From Apostichopus japonicus (taxonomy: Eukaryota; Echinodermata; Holothuroidea; Aspidochirotida; Stichopodidae): a stretch of 64,000 nucleotides of DNA. How positions within the stretch are numbered: position 1 is the stretch's first letter; each line of letters starts with the position of its first letter. The notes beneath the pieces were generated by a model that worked only from the letters and a program-made list of their open reading frames with translations, made no database searches and was not told the origin of the DNA. The position numbers and the translations under genes are program-made. Shown here one piece after another: positions 13,783 through 25,600 of the stretch. The DNA lies in contig NC_092576.1 in assembly GCF_037975245.1 (NCBI RefSeq), positions 7,206,501 through 7,270,500 on the forward strand, in the 5' to 3' direction.

Positions 13783-14176
13783 CTTTAATCTTGAGCAAAA
13801 CCTTTTCCTTCTTCTTCTCGTCAAGCCAACACGTATATGTCCCTTCGTGTCCTGTACTAACAGGATTTATGATCAGAGAATTGTTTTCATCTACATGTAC
13901 GCTGCTGTTCATTAGTTCTCGGAATTCTTCTTCCGCATATATTGTATTCTTCATTTCCTGTGCGAATCGTTCTTGGTTATGGAATATCAAATAACCCTCG
14001 TATTTCCATTCTTTTAGAGCCGCTTCATTAGCTGTACAGTTTAATATCACTTTATCGCCTGGTTTGCTGTCAATAGTAATATCAAAGCTATCCACTGGTG
14101 ATATTTTGATCATGAAATAAATCGTAATGGAAACAATATGAATTATTTTATAATGGCGCAACGAATATGCTGCCAT
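13783..14176 (-). CDS. G1 exon 1: signal peptide and Ig1
   Basis: Open from MAAYSLRHYK. A hydrophobic leader (IIHIVSITIYFMIKI) is followed by an Ig domain with Cys in VILNC, Trp in LKEWKY and Cys in YTCWLD. It is about as similar to G0 exon 1 as a recent paralogue should be, with an almost identical middle (IYAEEEF). It ends in phase 1 at GTATGT. Confidence 0.75.
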
Positions 14177-14489
14177 TCTTTCTCGATATCTCGATTTATA
14201 TCTTAGACAGAAAAAAACAAGTGAACTGTCATGAGAGAATATGAAGATTGGCTTTTTTTCAACCGTCATTTGATATAGTTGTCTTGTGGGCTAATTGTCA
14301 TTAACGGTGTTTTGTTTAGATCATTAGTCTAAATATTTATAATTTATTGCTATATAAAAACCTCAGCGTTGTAAAATTAGCTTTCATGTCACATGAAATT
14401 TAACGATGAAGAGCAAAGGGATTGTGACTATCGATTGAGACTTTCAATTTCGATGCTGTAACAACTATTAATACACATTTCAGGAAGGA

Positions 14490-14880
14490 CATGACTAACT
14501 TTTCTTCTGTTTTCCCCCCTCCTTCTCCCCTTGTCCCCCCTTCTCTTAGCTCTCTTCCACCTTTTTTTCCCTCCACACCTTTCTGTCTTTGTCCTTCTCC
14601 AGTTTATTCCCTAACCCCTTCCCTTAATCCTATCTTTGTCCCTCCACTGTTTATCTCCTACCTCTCCTCTTCCCCTGTTGGTTTCTTTCTTTTTTCTAAC
14701 CATCCCTTGTCTACTAATTCCCTACATCTATCTCTTTGTGTTCACCATGCTCATTGACCTGTCTGTATTCTGTGCATGTTTTTGTCCCTTCTGTTATTGC
14801 CACTTGTCGTTTAGCCTTTGACGAAGATCCTGCTAGGATCAAAACGTCAGGCCAACTTACTTTTACACATTAATAAATGA
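14490..14880. repeat. Dispersed repeat with pyrimidine-rich arm and ribozyme-like end
   Basis: A C/T-rich stretch (14497-14760) is followed by about 110 bp that recurs inverted at 38755-38890 and in copy B at 58745-59140. The end contains a GATCC/GGATC hairpin, then AAAACGTCAGGCC. Confidence 0.75.
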
Positions 14881-15100
14881 TATACGAAGACGAAAGTTTC
14901 ATCAGAATTTCTTTTAACAATTTTACATCATTTCCATTTGACATAGTTATCACACTTATATCGCTAGTTGCACACATTATGATATTGGTGGTTTTATCCT
15001 GTATGTAAGATACTGTACTTGACATACGTCAGCTCTTTTGAGTCCCTTGGATTTACCCTGCTGCAGGTTCTCAAGTTAAGAAATTATTGTTGACTTAATC

Positions 15101-15455
15101 ACCCAAAGTACATGGCTTACTCAGTTTATACATAATAACAAGAGACAACCGTTAATCAGTATAAAATAAAGTATTTCTAAAACCGAAACACATGTTAGTA
15201 TATGCCACTGTGTACCCAATGTACATGGCTTGATCATATTTGTATACTGTGAATAAGAGACAAACGTTAATCAGTATAAACTGAAGTATGTTATAACACC
15301 ATAATACATGTTAGACCAGTCAGCAGATGCTACTGTGCACCCAATGTACACGGCTTGATCAGTTTGTATACTGTGAATAAGAGACCAACCGTTAATCAGT
15401 ATAAACTAAAGTGTGTTTTGAAACCGTAACACAAGTTAGACCTGTCAGCAGTTAC
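15101..15455. repeat. Tandem repeat of 113-125 bp units, three copies
   Basis: Units start at about 15101, 15214 and 15339, each with a TACATGGCTT-like start and CGTTAATCAGTATAAA. The same set occurs in copy B at about 59345-59700. Confidence 0.85.
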
Positions 15456-18079
15456 ACATGTTAAGATATTATAACACACATCAGTTTTAACTCAACGCGT
15501 AATCACCGTTACCAGGTTTTCGTTGATAAAGCCATGAGAATCGGATGACGTGGTCTAAATCTACATCTTCCTGCAAACCAATCATATTTGATTCATAGAC
15601 TCTCTACACGCATGTAGGCGGAGCTTACCTGAGGACCTCCCATGTGTGATGTACTATTGCGTAGTATTAGATTTTGGAGTGATCTTGATCCAACCAATTA
15701 CAACAGTTTGAAATTTCCATCCCCGGAGACTTATCAAATCTGTATTATTTTATCGTAAGGTCTCATCATGATTTATCGTAAGTAGAGGTCGTCTATATTC
15801 TAACCTGGTTGAACGTGTTCAGTTTACAGTTTAATTTTAAATTAAGTTGATAGAAGTAGGAGATTAGGGATTTCCCCTACGGAAATCATCAGGCACGTTT
15901 CCATCGTTTAAGTGAGGTCGCGAGTCTGTAATAATGAAAGGGCCTAACTTTTCATCAAATTGTAGAACACTTATATATTTTGAGGTAATTGTATTGATAA
16001 ATCACAATTTCATCCAGTCTGATAAAGTAAATAGTTGCAGTCATAACGTTTATACAGGGCAGTATTAGGAAGACGGGTTGGGGATTCTCGAAATGGCCAG
16101 CATGTAACTGAAAAGGTGTGTGCGGGTTTTTTGGGCGGGTGGAGGGGGGGGGGGGGGCAAATTCCAAATACCCATATTTATGTAGGTTGGGGCTGAAGTT
16201 TAACAGAAAGGTGTGAAACGAACGAATGGGTTTTATACAGGAGGGGTGTTGCCCTTGGTTCGTTGAAGGTGATTCCCAAAGAGGGAGGGGGCGAGCGTTA
16301 GGAGTCCGCAATCCCCCCCCCAAAAAAACATGACAATTTTATTTTAATAATCAGCCAAGGGACGATGGACGTTGGGGGATACCACACCACATTGCGCACG
16401 CCATTGAATTGTTGTTTAGTAAAATCTTACTTGCACCGAATAATTGCGTTTTTAATTCGTGTTCGTGCGTAATATGAAACTACTTCTACAGTACTGTATG
16501 TCGTAGGCACATATTTATCAATCCTATAATATAAAGATTTTATACTAAACGATGGAATCGTGCTATGGATATCCTCTTCATTGACTTCGGTTTGATGAAA
16601 ATATCTTCTGCTATCCTCATCTTCTGAAATTACGAAAAGAGCTTTTCTGTGTCATATCGTGTAAGCGAATTGATGAATGAATCATAAACCAAGCCGCTCT
16701 GAGACACATTTTTGTTTCGATATACAATGTGCCAATAGTTTTGTATAATACTTTGTGCTAAAAATAACACTGTAGACCTGATTAATTTAGTAGTCAAATT
16801 TTTAATTAGTGGAGTTCTATATGCAGGCGAATTAACAACGTGACTACACATAAAGAAAACAGATAAATACAATTAGTATAAATACGGCATTATAGCTGTT
16901 TCGGCTTATTTGAAAAATTATTTGAGATAATATTTCTCGATCTACTTTAAAATGACATCCTCAATGACAGCGTACAACACCTCATTAAAATACCTAAAAA
17001 CAAACACATTAAATCCAACCTGAAACGAAAAGAACTCGAGAAGTAATCATTAAAAATGATAACAGTTTTCAATCATTGATACAGTTCATTCAATATCTAA
17101 CTTTTACTCTTACAAAGTCAAACTATCTTCTATCAAAATGAAACAATTTGAAGAGGCATCTGCAATGTTAGCTTGGAGTATATATACAATTTTTCCTTAT
17201 TACACTTCAAAATTAATAAAGAAAAACTTCTATCTGTTCATCTAAATATTAAAATAACACGATGAGATACCCAGGAGATCTCAACCGGCCTGCTATTAGT
17301 TAATAAAATTACATGTCATTACAGAGGAGAGAGATAGAGCGAAATACATAACACTTGAAAGTACTCAAGTTAATTTCATATTAATTAACATAATATTAAT
17401 TGGCCATTCATACTTGCTGAGTAGGCTCCTCTTTATCAGTTCTGTCAAAATATATCTATAAGATATGGTTTCTATTCTGATTAGCAAGCATTTTATTTAA
17501 AGAATTAAGATTACGCTTTATTATTTAACTCTTTTTAATTCCAACCTTCTTGTGAAATCTTATTCAATAAGTATTGGTGTTTTCAATAAAGTTTTGTTGT
17601 TAAATTTTGAAACAGGGGTTTCGTCTTTAAACATCCCACGAGAGTAAACCCGATAAGGAAATGGACAAATTCCCAGCAAAATTAATATTAATATAATAAA
17701 ATCAGATGGCTAATAATTTACCCGACACTGTGTACGTAAGTATCCAATCAAATTACAGGCAATTTACATATGTTATTTGCAAAAAAGAGATAACTTGGTC
17801 AAGAATCTCGGCACCTTGTTCTGGGGCTTAAACTGTAGGCAACGTTGGTTGGTTACTAGGGTACCAAAGTTTGGTAAAAATGTTCCCAACTTTTCAAGAT
17901 TGTAATAAATATATGTAATAAATTTGGTATTTTATTTTGTCGTTCCTTAATTAAGTGCATGAGTGTGGTGATTTGCAATGATGAAAGCGTCTTAAAGTAA
18001 TAATGAACTACGTTTAACCCTTAAAAAATTATTAATATTCAGTCATATTCTTCTATAACTTTGCTTATGTTTAATCGTA

Positions 18080-18143
18080 GGTAGTGACGTAGGTAGTATG
18101 ACGTAGGTCGTATGACGTAGGTCCTATGACGTAGGTCGTATAT
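18080..18143. repeat. Short tandem repeat with TGACGTAGG core
   Basis: Four or five units of about 14 bp (ATGACGTAGGTCGT), just downstream of the G2 stop. Copy B has one unit fewer (about 62321-62370). Confidence 0.85.
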
Positions 18144-18167
18144 TATCAGAGTGTCTGACGAAATAGT

Positions 18168-18173
18168 TTTATT
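18168..18173 (-). terminator. Candidate poly(A) signal for G2
   Basis: AATAAA on the minus strand, about 64 nt downstream of the G2 stop. It is a motif match only, with no transcript support. Confidence 0.4.
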
Positions 18174-18236
18174 TATAGCTATGGATCAGTTATAATAAAT
18201 TATGTCCATTAACTTGACAATATTCAGTAATAGTGC

Positions 18237-18350
18237 TTACATTATGTGCTCAATGTAGTCACCACCTAACGAATCCTTTTCCAAGCTCGCATATCTCGGT
18301 TCGTCTGCAGCAATGTCCTCATCATCATTATCATCATTATCATCATTTGG
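18237..18350 (-). CDS. G2 exon 15: acidic C-terminal tail and stop
   Basis: A 114-nt terminal exon. A DDN repeat run is followed by PRYASL and DYIEHIM, then TAA. YASL fits the YxxPhi endocytic pattern, and both Tyr could be phosphorylation sites. That role is inference. Confidence 0.78.
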   Translation of the reverse strand, partial: PNDDNDDNDDEDIAADEPRYASLEKDSLGGDYIEHIM

Positions 18351-19571
18351 CTAAAACGTGAAGATTATGTGAAAATTTCAACATCAAAATATGTAACGTT
18401 TCAAAAAGAGAAGTTTAAATTGCATAGATACATCATCGTTGTCTTAAAGCAATAAATTAAAGCACCGGTTCTCTGAATGTTTAAGTTAGTGATCCAACCG
18501 ACTCGCAGAGATTACAGTAACTGCTGTAAATCTTAAACCAACCATCGGTAGCATGTGCTGTTAGGTTTACATTAAGAACTGCGGATATGTGAAATTCCAG
18601 CAAATCCCAACAACTGGAGTTGTTAGAATTACACATTTTTTCAGTTCTTAATGTAATCCTCATAGAACATGCCACCGATTGTCAGCACGATCCAGTGTTT
18701 ACTTTGGTATAAAGCTTCAAGATTTACAGTAGTAACTGTGTTCTCTGTGTGTATTCGGTGAGTAATAACTTGGAAATCTAGGAACATATAAAATAAACTA
18801 TAATAAATTAAAATCAGATAAAATGTATAGACCAGTTTATACCTGATGCTTTACTTTACTGACATACGAATGCCGCAATATTTAATAAGACATCATTTGT
18901 CAGTTAATTGGTATTACATATCAAATTAATAAACATAATTTCAAACTTTTCTTACCTTGGTCATATCATTCAGGAAAGCATGCAGATTAGACCGTAGAGT
19001 TCGAAATGAAGGGCGCTCATCTACCAGAGGATTCCATATTGATAACATAGTCGAAAAGCTAAGTTGGAAAGAAGCAATAAAATGTTGATCACAGTGTTTT
19101 TAAGTGTAGTATTTCCGGATAAATGTTGCTGTCTATAATGAATCATATTTTCGATAAAAAGTTCATAGCAAATTAACAACCTACGATAATCGCAAAAGCA
19201 GATTCATATTTCAGGGATTTCTGTTCAGTGTTTTCAGTTACATTACCGACTAGTTAAGCAGTTAAATAAGTAAATACTACTTACATTCCTCCAGGACACG
19301 TCAAGGGTTGTTCACAGTACTGTTTTTGTCTCAATTTACTTTCTATTTCTGCACACGTTAGTCCTCCGTATGGAATTTCACCTAATGAGAGAACGTTCAG
19401 ACATTTTCTTAATTTCCTTTCTCACCAATTTCCAAATCATATATTTAAATTCTGTAATATTCACACAAACTAAAAATAAATTAAGATAGTTGGTTGATAT
19501 GTAGGAGAGCTCTACAGCATTACTTTTATCGTTAATGTTGACTTTCATTTGCTTAATGAACGCTTACTTGC

Positions 19572-19632
<61 letters not shown>

Positions 19633-22600
19633 CTGCAGGGAATGAACTCAATATTGAAATTCGATTGTTGCTCAATACTTAAAACATGATTTATTCTAGC
19701 CACGACGACCATTCCATGCTAGTTTATTTCTATTCGTGGTGTAGTTTTGGACTGATAGTTTCATTTCAGTAACTATGCACGAGTCATAACGTAAACAATA
19801 CATATATACGTGCATGGAAATGTACAGTCATAGGTGAAATTATTACCTTGAGAATAGATTTCCCACAAGACAACACCAAAACTCCAGACGTCTGACTTTT
19901 CCACGTAATGGCCAATGAAAATTGTCTCTGGAGCCAACCATGCTGTCGGTGGAATTTTCTACAAGACAATAAGTATTTTATGAAGATTAGTGTTAAAACC
20001 ACAAATAATAAGTATGAGAAACTTGATACCTTTGCAAGTTAGTGTGGAATTCTTTGTTTACGTTTCGTTAGATTCCTTTCGAGCATGTATGTTCTTTACT
20101 TAGTTTGCAGAAGCTATTCTCATTACATTAACAAGTACCGTTCTTTAAACTGCAAGGCACCATTGCACAAGTTAACTTATTTTTACTTACCTTTTGTAAT
20201 ATTTGATTTATTGAATCTACTGCCACGTCAACAGGACAAAAGTCATACAACTTGCATTTCCCTGCAGGAGTTAGAAGAACTTTCCTTGCAGAGAGTCCCG
20301 GATGTCGAAACTGCTTTACCAAGAGAAAAAAGAAAATAATAAATAATAAGTTAATGATTACGTGCAATGCGGTGATTACACATACGTGGTGTCGTTGTTA
20401 GAAGAAGATATATACCAAACCACACGCACTGTATACTGACGTGTGAATAATGTAATCAAGACAACTTTACAGATTGTGGCTCGATGAAAAGGGATTTCTT
20501 ATTGAGCCAACAAAATTACCAGTGACTTCAAATAAATAAATAGTGGAGCAACTACTTACATTTTGCTGGGCGAGAAAGAACATTCCTTCACAAATATCAA
20601 CAGCAAATTGAGTCAGTTGTAAGTTTTTCTCCTGGTCTGGTACTTCCAGTTCAAGAGAATCGTCATTAGTCGTTGTTTTGCAATGCCTCAACATGTAATC
20701 TTTAAGTGTTCCACGTTCAATGTACTCTTGGTAAATAAAATAAGGCACTACAATGGGTAAAAAAGTAGATACAGTAATTATCCAAAAAATGATTATTGCG
20801 TTCACATAATATAATCTTAGACTTAAATTAATATCTGGTCACATCGATTATGTTTCCGAACTTCACACTATGCTCATTCAATTGCAGAATTGGTAAACTT
20901 TACTATTGATATCTGAAGTAAGGCTATTGGCTGCTGCATAGCCACAACAATTAAAGATGAAAATAATAAAACACAATTCACACTTTACTAGATAAAGTAC
21001 AATTGTATCTACTTCAAAGCTTATTGAATGCTTGCTAGCCTGTTGTCTCTACGAGTCAGTTCCGATCAGCATCAGAATTTCTCACAGTAGTGTAATAATG
21101 TGCGTAAACGTAAGTTAAGTATCACTATGTTAGACGTAAACGGACAAAAACCCTTTGAATTTTCAATAAAATGATGACGATTGTTTGACACTTAAAACTT
21201 ACCTAATAAAGATTATTATACAGTTTACAATAACTACAAATATTGAAAGGACAACGACCGAATCTCCACTTACTGTAATTATATCCAAGTACATATTTAG
21301 TTTGGTGTGTACCAACATCGGTTTATATAGTGAATAGTTACTTCAGGTGAACACTACCAAAATATGTGTATGGCACTTTATGTATCTGTACTCACCATCC
21401 TCCAGTGATGCCCCTATTAATTCTACGATGTTGTCATGTTTTGGTAGTGTCATGATCGCCTTTGCTATTTCTCGAAAATTGAAAAGATCTCTCATGCGAG
21501 CGCATTCTGTCCAAAACAAATTCATATAAAATTATTCACGAACATTCCCAATCAAGCAGCTTATGGATACTTAAAGTAATGAAAACCAATAAACATTATT
21601 TATAAATTGCAAAATGTAACACTTCATTGCAACAACCATTGTAAAGTCATCACCATGAAATATTTAGTGACATTGGATAAATACTTATTTCTCGAATTAT
21701 ACGAGTCGTGCAGCTCGTTCATCATTAAATGCAAAATATGAAAGAAGGAATACATTAGGTAACACATGGAAGCGACACATAGAATAGTGATTTCTGGCGA
21801 CATAGTCTACCTTTAGATTAGGGAATTGACCTATAATTTAAATAATCTGTCACCTGATACAGACTTCGCAATAACGTCTGTGACAGATATTTCAGAACAC
21901 GTGACAGTAGCCTTCCAGTACGTCATGGGTCCATTACTCGGAAGCTGGAAATCTAGTTTAACATCACTGACACTCAAATAGTTGTTTTCTTTTTCGTCAC
22001 ATTGGTCACTAACCCCCGGAATGTTTTCTTCTTGTTAGACAGGAAAAATGATGGCAAAAGTATCATTAAGATATGAAAGGTGGTTACATGATGATTTTAC
22101 ACTGTGCATACATCATGACGTCATGAGGAAGAGCATGCTTTTCATCATGCAAGTTTAACGCTTAAACAGACAAATAACTGTCATTTCAGTTATAACTGTT
22201 TGGTGTTACAGGTATTTTCGCTTTCGCCAGTCTTTTGTATGCATTCAAGAATAGAAATAGGCATTTCGCTTGGTGCAACATACAAAGAATTAATCACGCC
22301 TGTCGAGTACTCTTTGTGCTGTGTTGTTGTTAACGAAGTTGATCATTAACGATTAATTCCGTGAGTAATTCAGTGATTCACGGAACATCTAACTCTTAAA
22401 GTATTTGCATCTGTCAACACTTATTCAATCTTTTCAGTTTCAATCACATGATGAATAATTGAAGCACGCATAATTAAAACTTAAACAAGTTTGTGTCAAA
22501 CGAACAGAAGACTTCCTCGCTAAATAAACAAAATATGCTAACTGCGAATATGGTTTCAATTTCGTTATCGCGCGTAACTAAAGACCTTATCTTAACATAT

Positions 22601-25600
22601 GAACATACTAAATGAAGAATTTATTTGACCTCTCATGGTTACCTAACATAACTGACTCAGTATTGTTTGACTGAAGAGGAGGAAGACATCTCGTTGCCAT
22701 CGCTAAGTGTGTTGGATGACTTTCTGTTGATGAGGCTTTATATCTAGAAGTAGAAGAAAAATTTACAATATGAAAAATACCTATGTCACATGTAAGCCAC
22801 ATGATATACGTTTTGATGACACGGTTTATAAACCAAGAACGTTATCTTGCTGGTAGTACAAACTTACTAATCCGTTAGTTCACTTAAAGAGTGTGAAGAC
22901 TCGCGCACAGATAACGTCTCATACCGGTAATCTGACCTAGTTTTGACTGAGGTGTAAGAGAAGTGTTAAACACCACCATCGATCCCAGCTAATACACACA
23001 CAGCTTGCTACGATCAGTAATTATACACTAGTGTACAGTCACAACATGCAGCTACGGTCAATACCCATAACACAGTGTACATATCAGCGATGGACATCTC
23101 AGCAGGAAGTTGCTATGGAGCTCCCTGATCTCAGTTCTAGATAAAAGATAACAAGGTATCACGTTTCATTACTGTCTGGACAAAAACTTCACTTGCAAGC
23201 AACGGAAAGTTAACTTTTTCACATGGCGGCTAGCGGTTTGGAGCGAGTCTTCAATGACTTTAAGTAGTTCGTGTTCAAGCCTACATCAGAAAAATATTTG
23301 AAGGAACTTTCTCTGTTTTGAGAAAAAAAAAACACTATGATGATTGTGTACTTTTTTAGTGTCAGTTCTCTGCAGACAATTAAGAGCAAATTCTAATTTT
23401 TTCAAGTTAAGATGGACTGACATAATTGTAGCAAAATCAAGTATGAAAATAAATAGAAAAGGTTAAAAGTAACACATATACATATGAAATTTAACAATAA
23501 GTTAAGTGAACAAATATTTTAATTTATAAAAATCAAATCGTGCGTGGAAATGGAGACAACAGAAGTACGATACAAACAGAATCGTTTTCATCGAATCAGA
23601 AATACTGATATGCCAGAATTTGTCAGAAAATTCATATGGAAACAACTACACGTGTTCTCCCAATTTCAGTATCAAGATTCTTAAACAGTTGTGATTCCGA
23701 CAGTTGCCCATTACAATTGTTCTTATGAGTATTTCGGATGGGATCAGTCTGGAATGCTAGTACTCCTTTTTAATATTTATGTTGATTTTGATTAATATCA
23801 AATGTAACAATAAATACTTACCTCGTGAAGTTTTTACATCGACGTGCTGCAGAAAGAAACCACTTACAGAGTAACAGATAAAATAATTTGTGTAATTTTT
23901 CTATTGGATGAATTACACTCATCACATGTTTATGTTATATAGTTGATATATTGAAAGATAGAAAAATTAAAATATACATATCAGTGTGAAAGTATTTTAA
24001 ATTATATCAAAGTTTCGTCCCTTACAAAACCACTTTATGCATTCTGCTGATATTAAAGTCACGACACAACTCAGTGTAACATTTTTAATGTTGATTTGCA
24101 TTTTTAGTATATAAAATGAAGATATTACTTGGCTAGTACATGTCAACAGGTCAACTGCGTCAACGATGTCTTTATTTGAATACGTGCAATTATAATCAAT
24201 AAGTAGATGATTTCTCCTCATTTTTAAAGATTTACAACGTAACATGATTTTACAGATTCTTTGTAAAAGTCAGGCAAACAAAAACTTACCAGCGTTGATC
24301 TTCCAAAGTGCTGGTACACAACAAAATAAAATCACAACAACCGCAAGAAGGAAATAGATGTAAGTGATAGACGCCTTTGGCTTTTGTTCCGGCTCTGCAA
24401 AAATCAGTTAAAAAAAGATGTTGTAAAAGACCCACCGTCTTAGCAAAATCAGTAAAATTTGTGATATTACGGTGAAGGCACCATTATCGTTCACTATCTA
24501 TTCGGCTATAGCCTCTTATATATAAGAACTTAATCTGCAGCGCAGATATATTTTATTGCATAGTACTTCTTATCTGTTTTGTTTATTGTTGATGAAAATG
24601 TTTATGAGAAGAGATATTAAAGTAAAACTCTCATCAATCATTATCCTGATTATAAATGGAAAAAAATGATTGTTTTTAATTGTTAAAATTAAAACTAATA
24701 TAATGAAACTGTTTTGCGTCTATTATACAAACTTCTACATCAAGTAGGTAAACGTATATTTAACATAATACAAGCAGCACGTGTAATTCCCAACATTGAT
24801 CTGAAATGTGCCTGATATATTAATGTCTTCATTAGTTATTCGACTTGCTATGAAATACTGCTATCAGTATTATATAGATCATAAAAATACGGGTTCTGAG
24901 AAAAATATCGTAATCATATTGTCTCCGATTGAGAGCTAAGCAAAAACTTTGATCGACTTTATTATATTTTCAGAACAACTAGCTTCATTAAGTACCACTG
25001 ATTCTCTAAAGAAGTATATTACAGTCCGTTAGTTCCATAATGCTTGAAGTGCAAGTTATATTAACCTCCTTATTCTTAGAAACCATAACTTCTGCAACAA
25101 CATCTGTCCCGTTTACTATTGTAAAGATTTCCACGATTTGGCGTGCTCCTAAACTTTAGTCGTGACTCAGGAATAGTATTCCTTCATGAATAGCCCTGCA
25201 TGTAATTATTTTTTAGACTAGTATTGCAATCATTAAAGATACAGTAGGACCAGGCAATAATCTAAAACATAATGTGACATTAAAATAGAAGAAACCTAAT
25301 GACCATATGCATGGGTATTTGGATATTAAAAACATAATAAAGTACAAGAAAACCAACGTTCCATTGAAATACCACAAAGCATTAAATATGACTTACCAAA
25401 GGTTTTTATGGTCCTTTGAGTATGTGTTTGGTATGTTTTGTATCTGACTGTACATGAGATGGTTTCCCTCTCTTTCGTCGGAGTATGGAGGATTGAGAAT
25501 GATGCAACAGTTGTAGATGAAGAACTATTATGATGAGTCATAAGGCTAGCACATGAATCAGTGAAAGCACACTGTTTTAGTACATTACGATTTGTAACAC

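Larger units (their letters stand above)
8018..14176 (-). pseudogene. G1: Ig receptor with kinase mostly deleted
   Basis: Recognisable exons in coding order are 14176-13783 (signal peptide, Ig1), 13320-13001 (Ig2, frameshifted), 12793-12458 (Ig3), 11606-11253 (Ig4), 11104-10820 (Ig5, acceptor lost), 9714-9610 (membrane), 9441-9417 (micro-exon), 9201-9107 (C-lobe, frameshifted), 8403-8301 (RPSF) and 8158-8018 (tail, stop). The exons for juxtamembrane, N-lobe, alpha-C, hinge, catalytic loop and activation segment are missing. Only about 200 bp separates the micro-exon from the C-lobe exon, and their phases (2 and 1) do not match. As a kinase it is dead. Skipping Ig2 and Ig5, both flanked by phase-1 junctions, would leave Ig1-Ig3-Ig4-membrane with a tail ending soon after ACQCNNVL. 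Every lesion is shared with G1'. Confidence 0.8.
14177..18236. other. Spacer between G1 and G2
   Basis: Upstream of G1 and downstream of G2. Holds the dispersed repeat, the 113-125 bp tandem units, a G run at 16143-16157 and the TGACGTAGG repeat. No gene supported. Copy B is 58431-62464. Confidence 0.6.

Noticed and set aside
14491-14821. Plus-strand frames rich in Pro and Ser (88 and 61 residues)
   Set aside because: They translate the pyrimidine-rich arm of a dispersed repeat; frame and length change in copy B with the C-run length.
15955-16323. Minus-strand 122-residue frame with Pro-rich N-terminus
   Set aside because: It spans a homopolymer G run whose length differs in copy B (60310-60552), which changes the frame.
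20128-20367. Reading G2 as an active kinase with a misread catalytic exon
   Set aside because: The exon has clean borders, phase 0-0 and 120 nt, and the HPG reading recurs in G3, so an annotation slip is unlikely.
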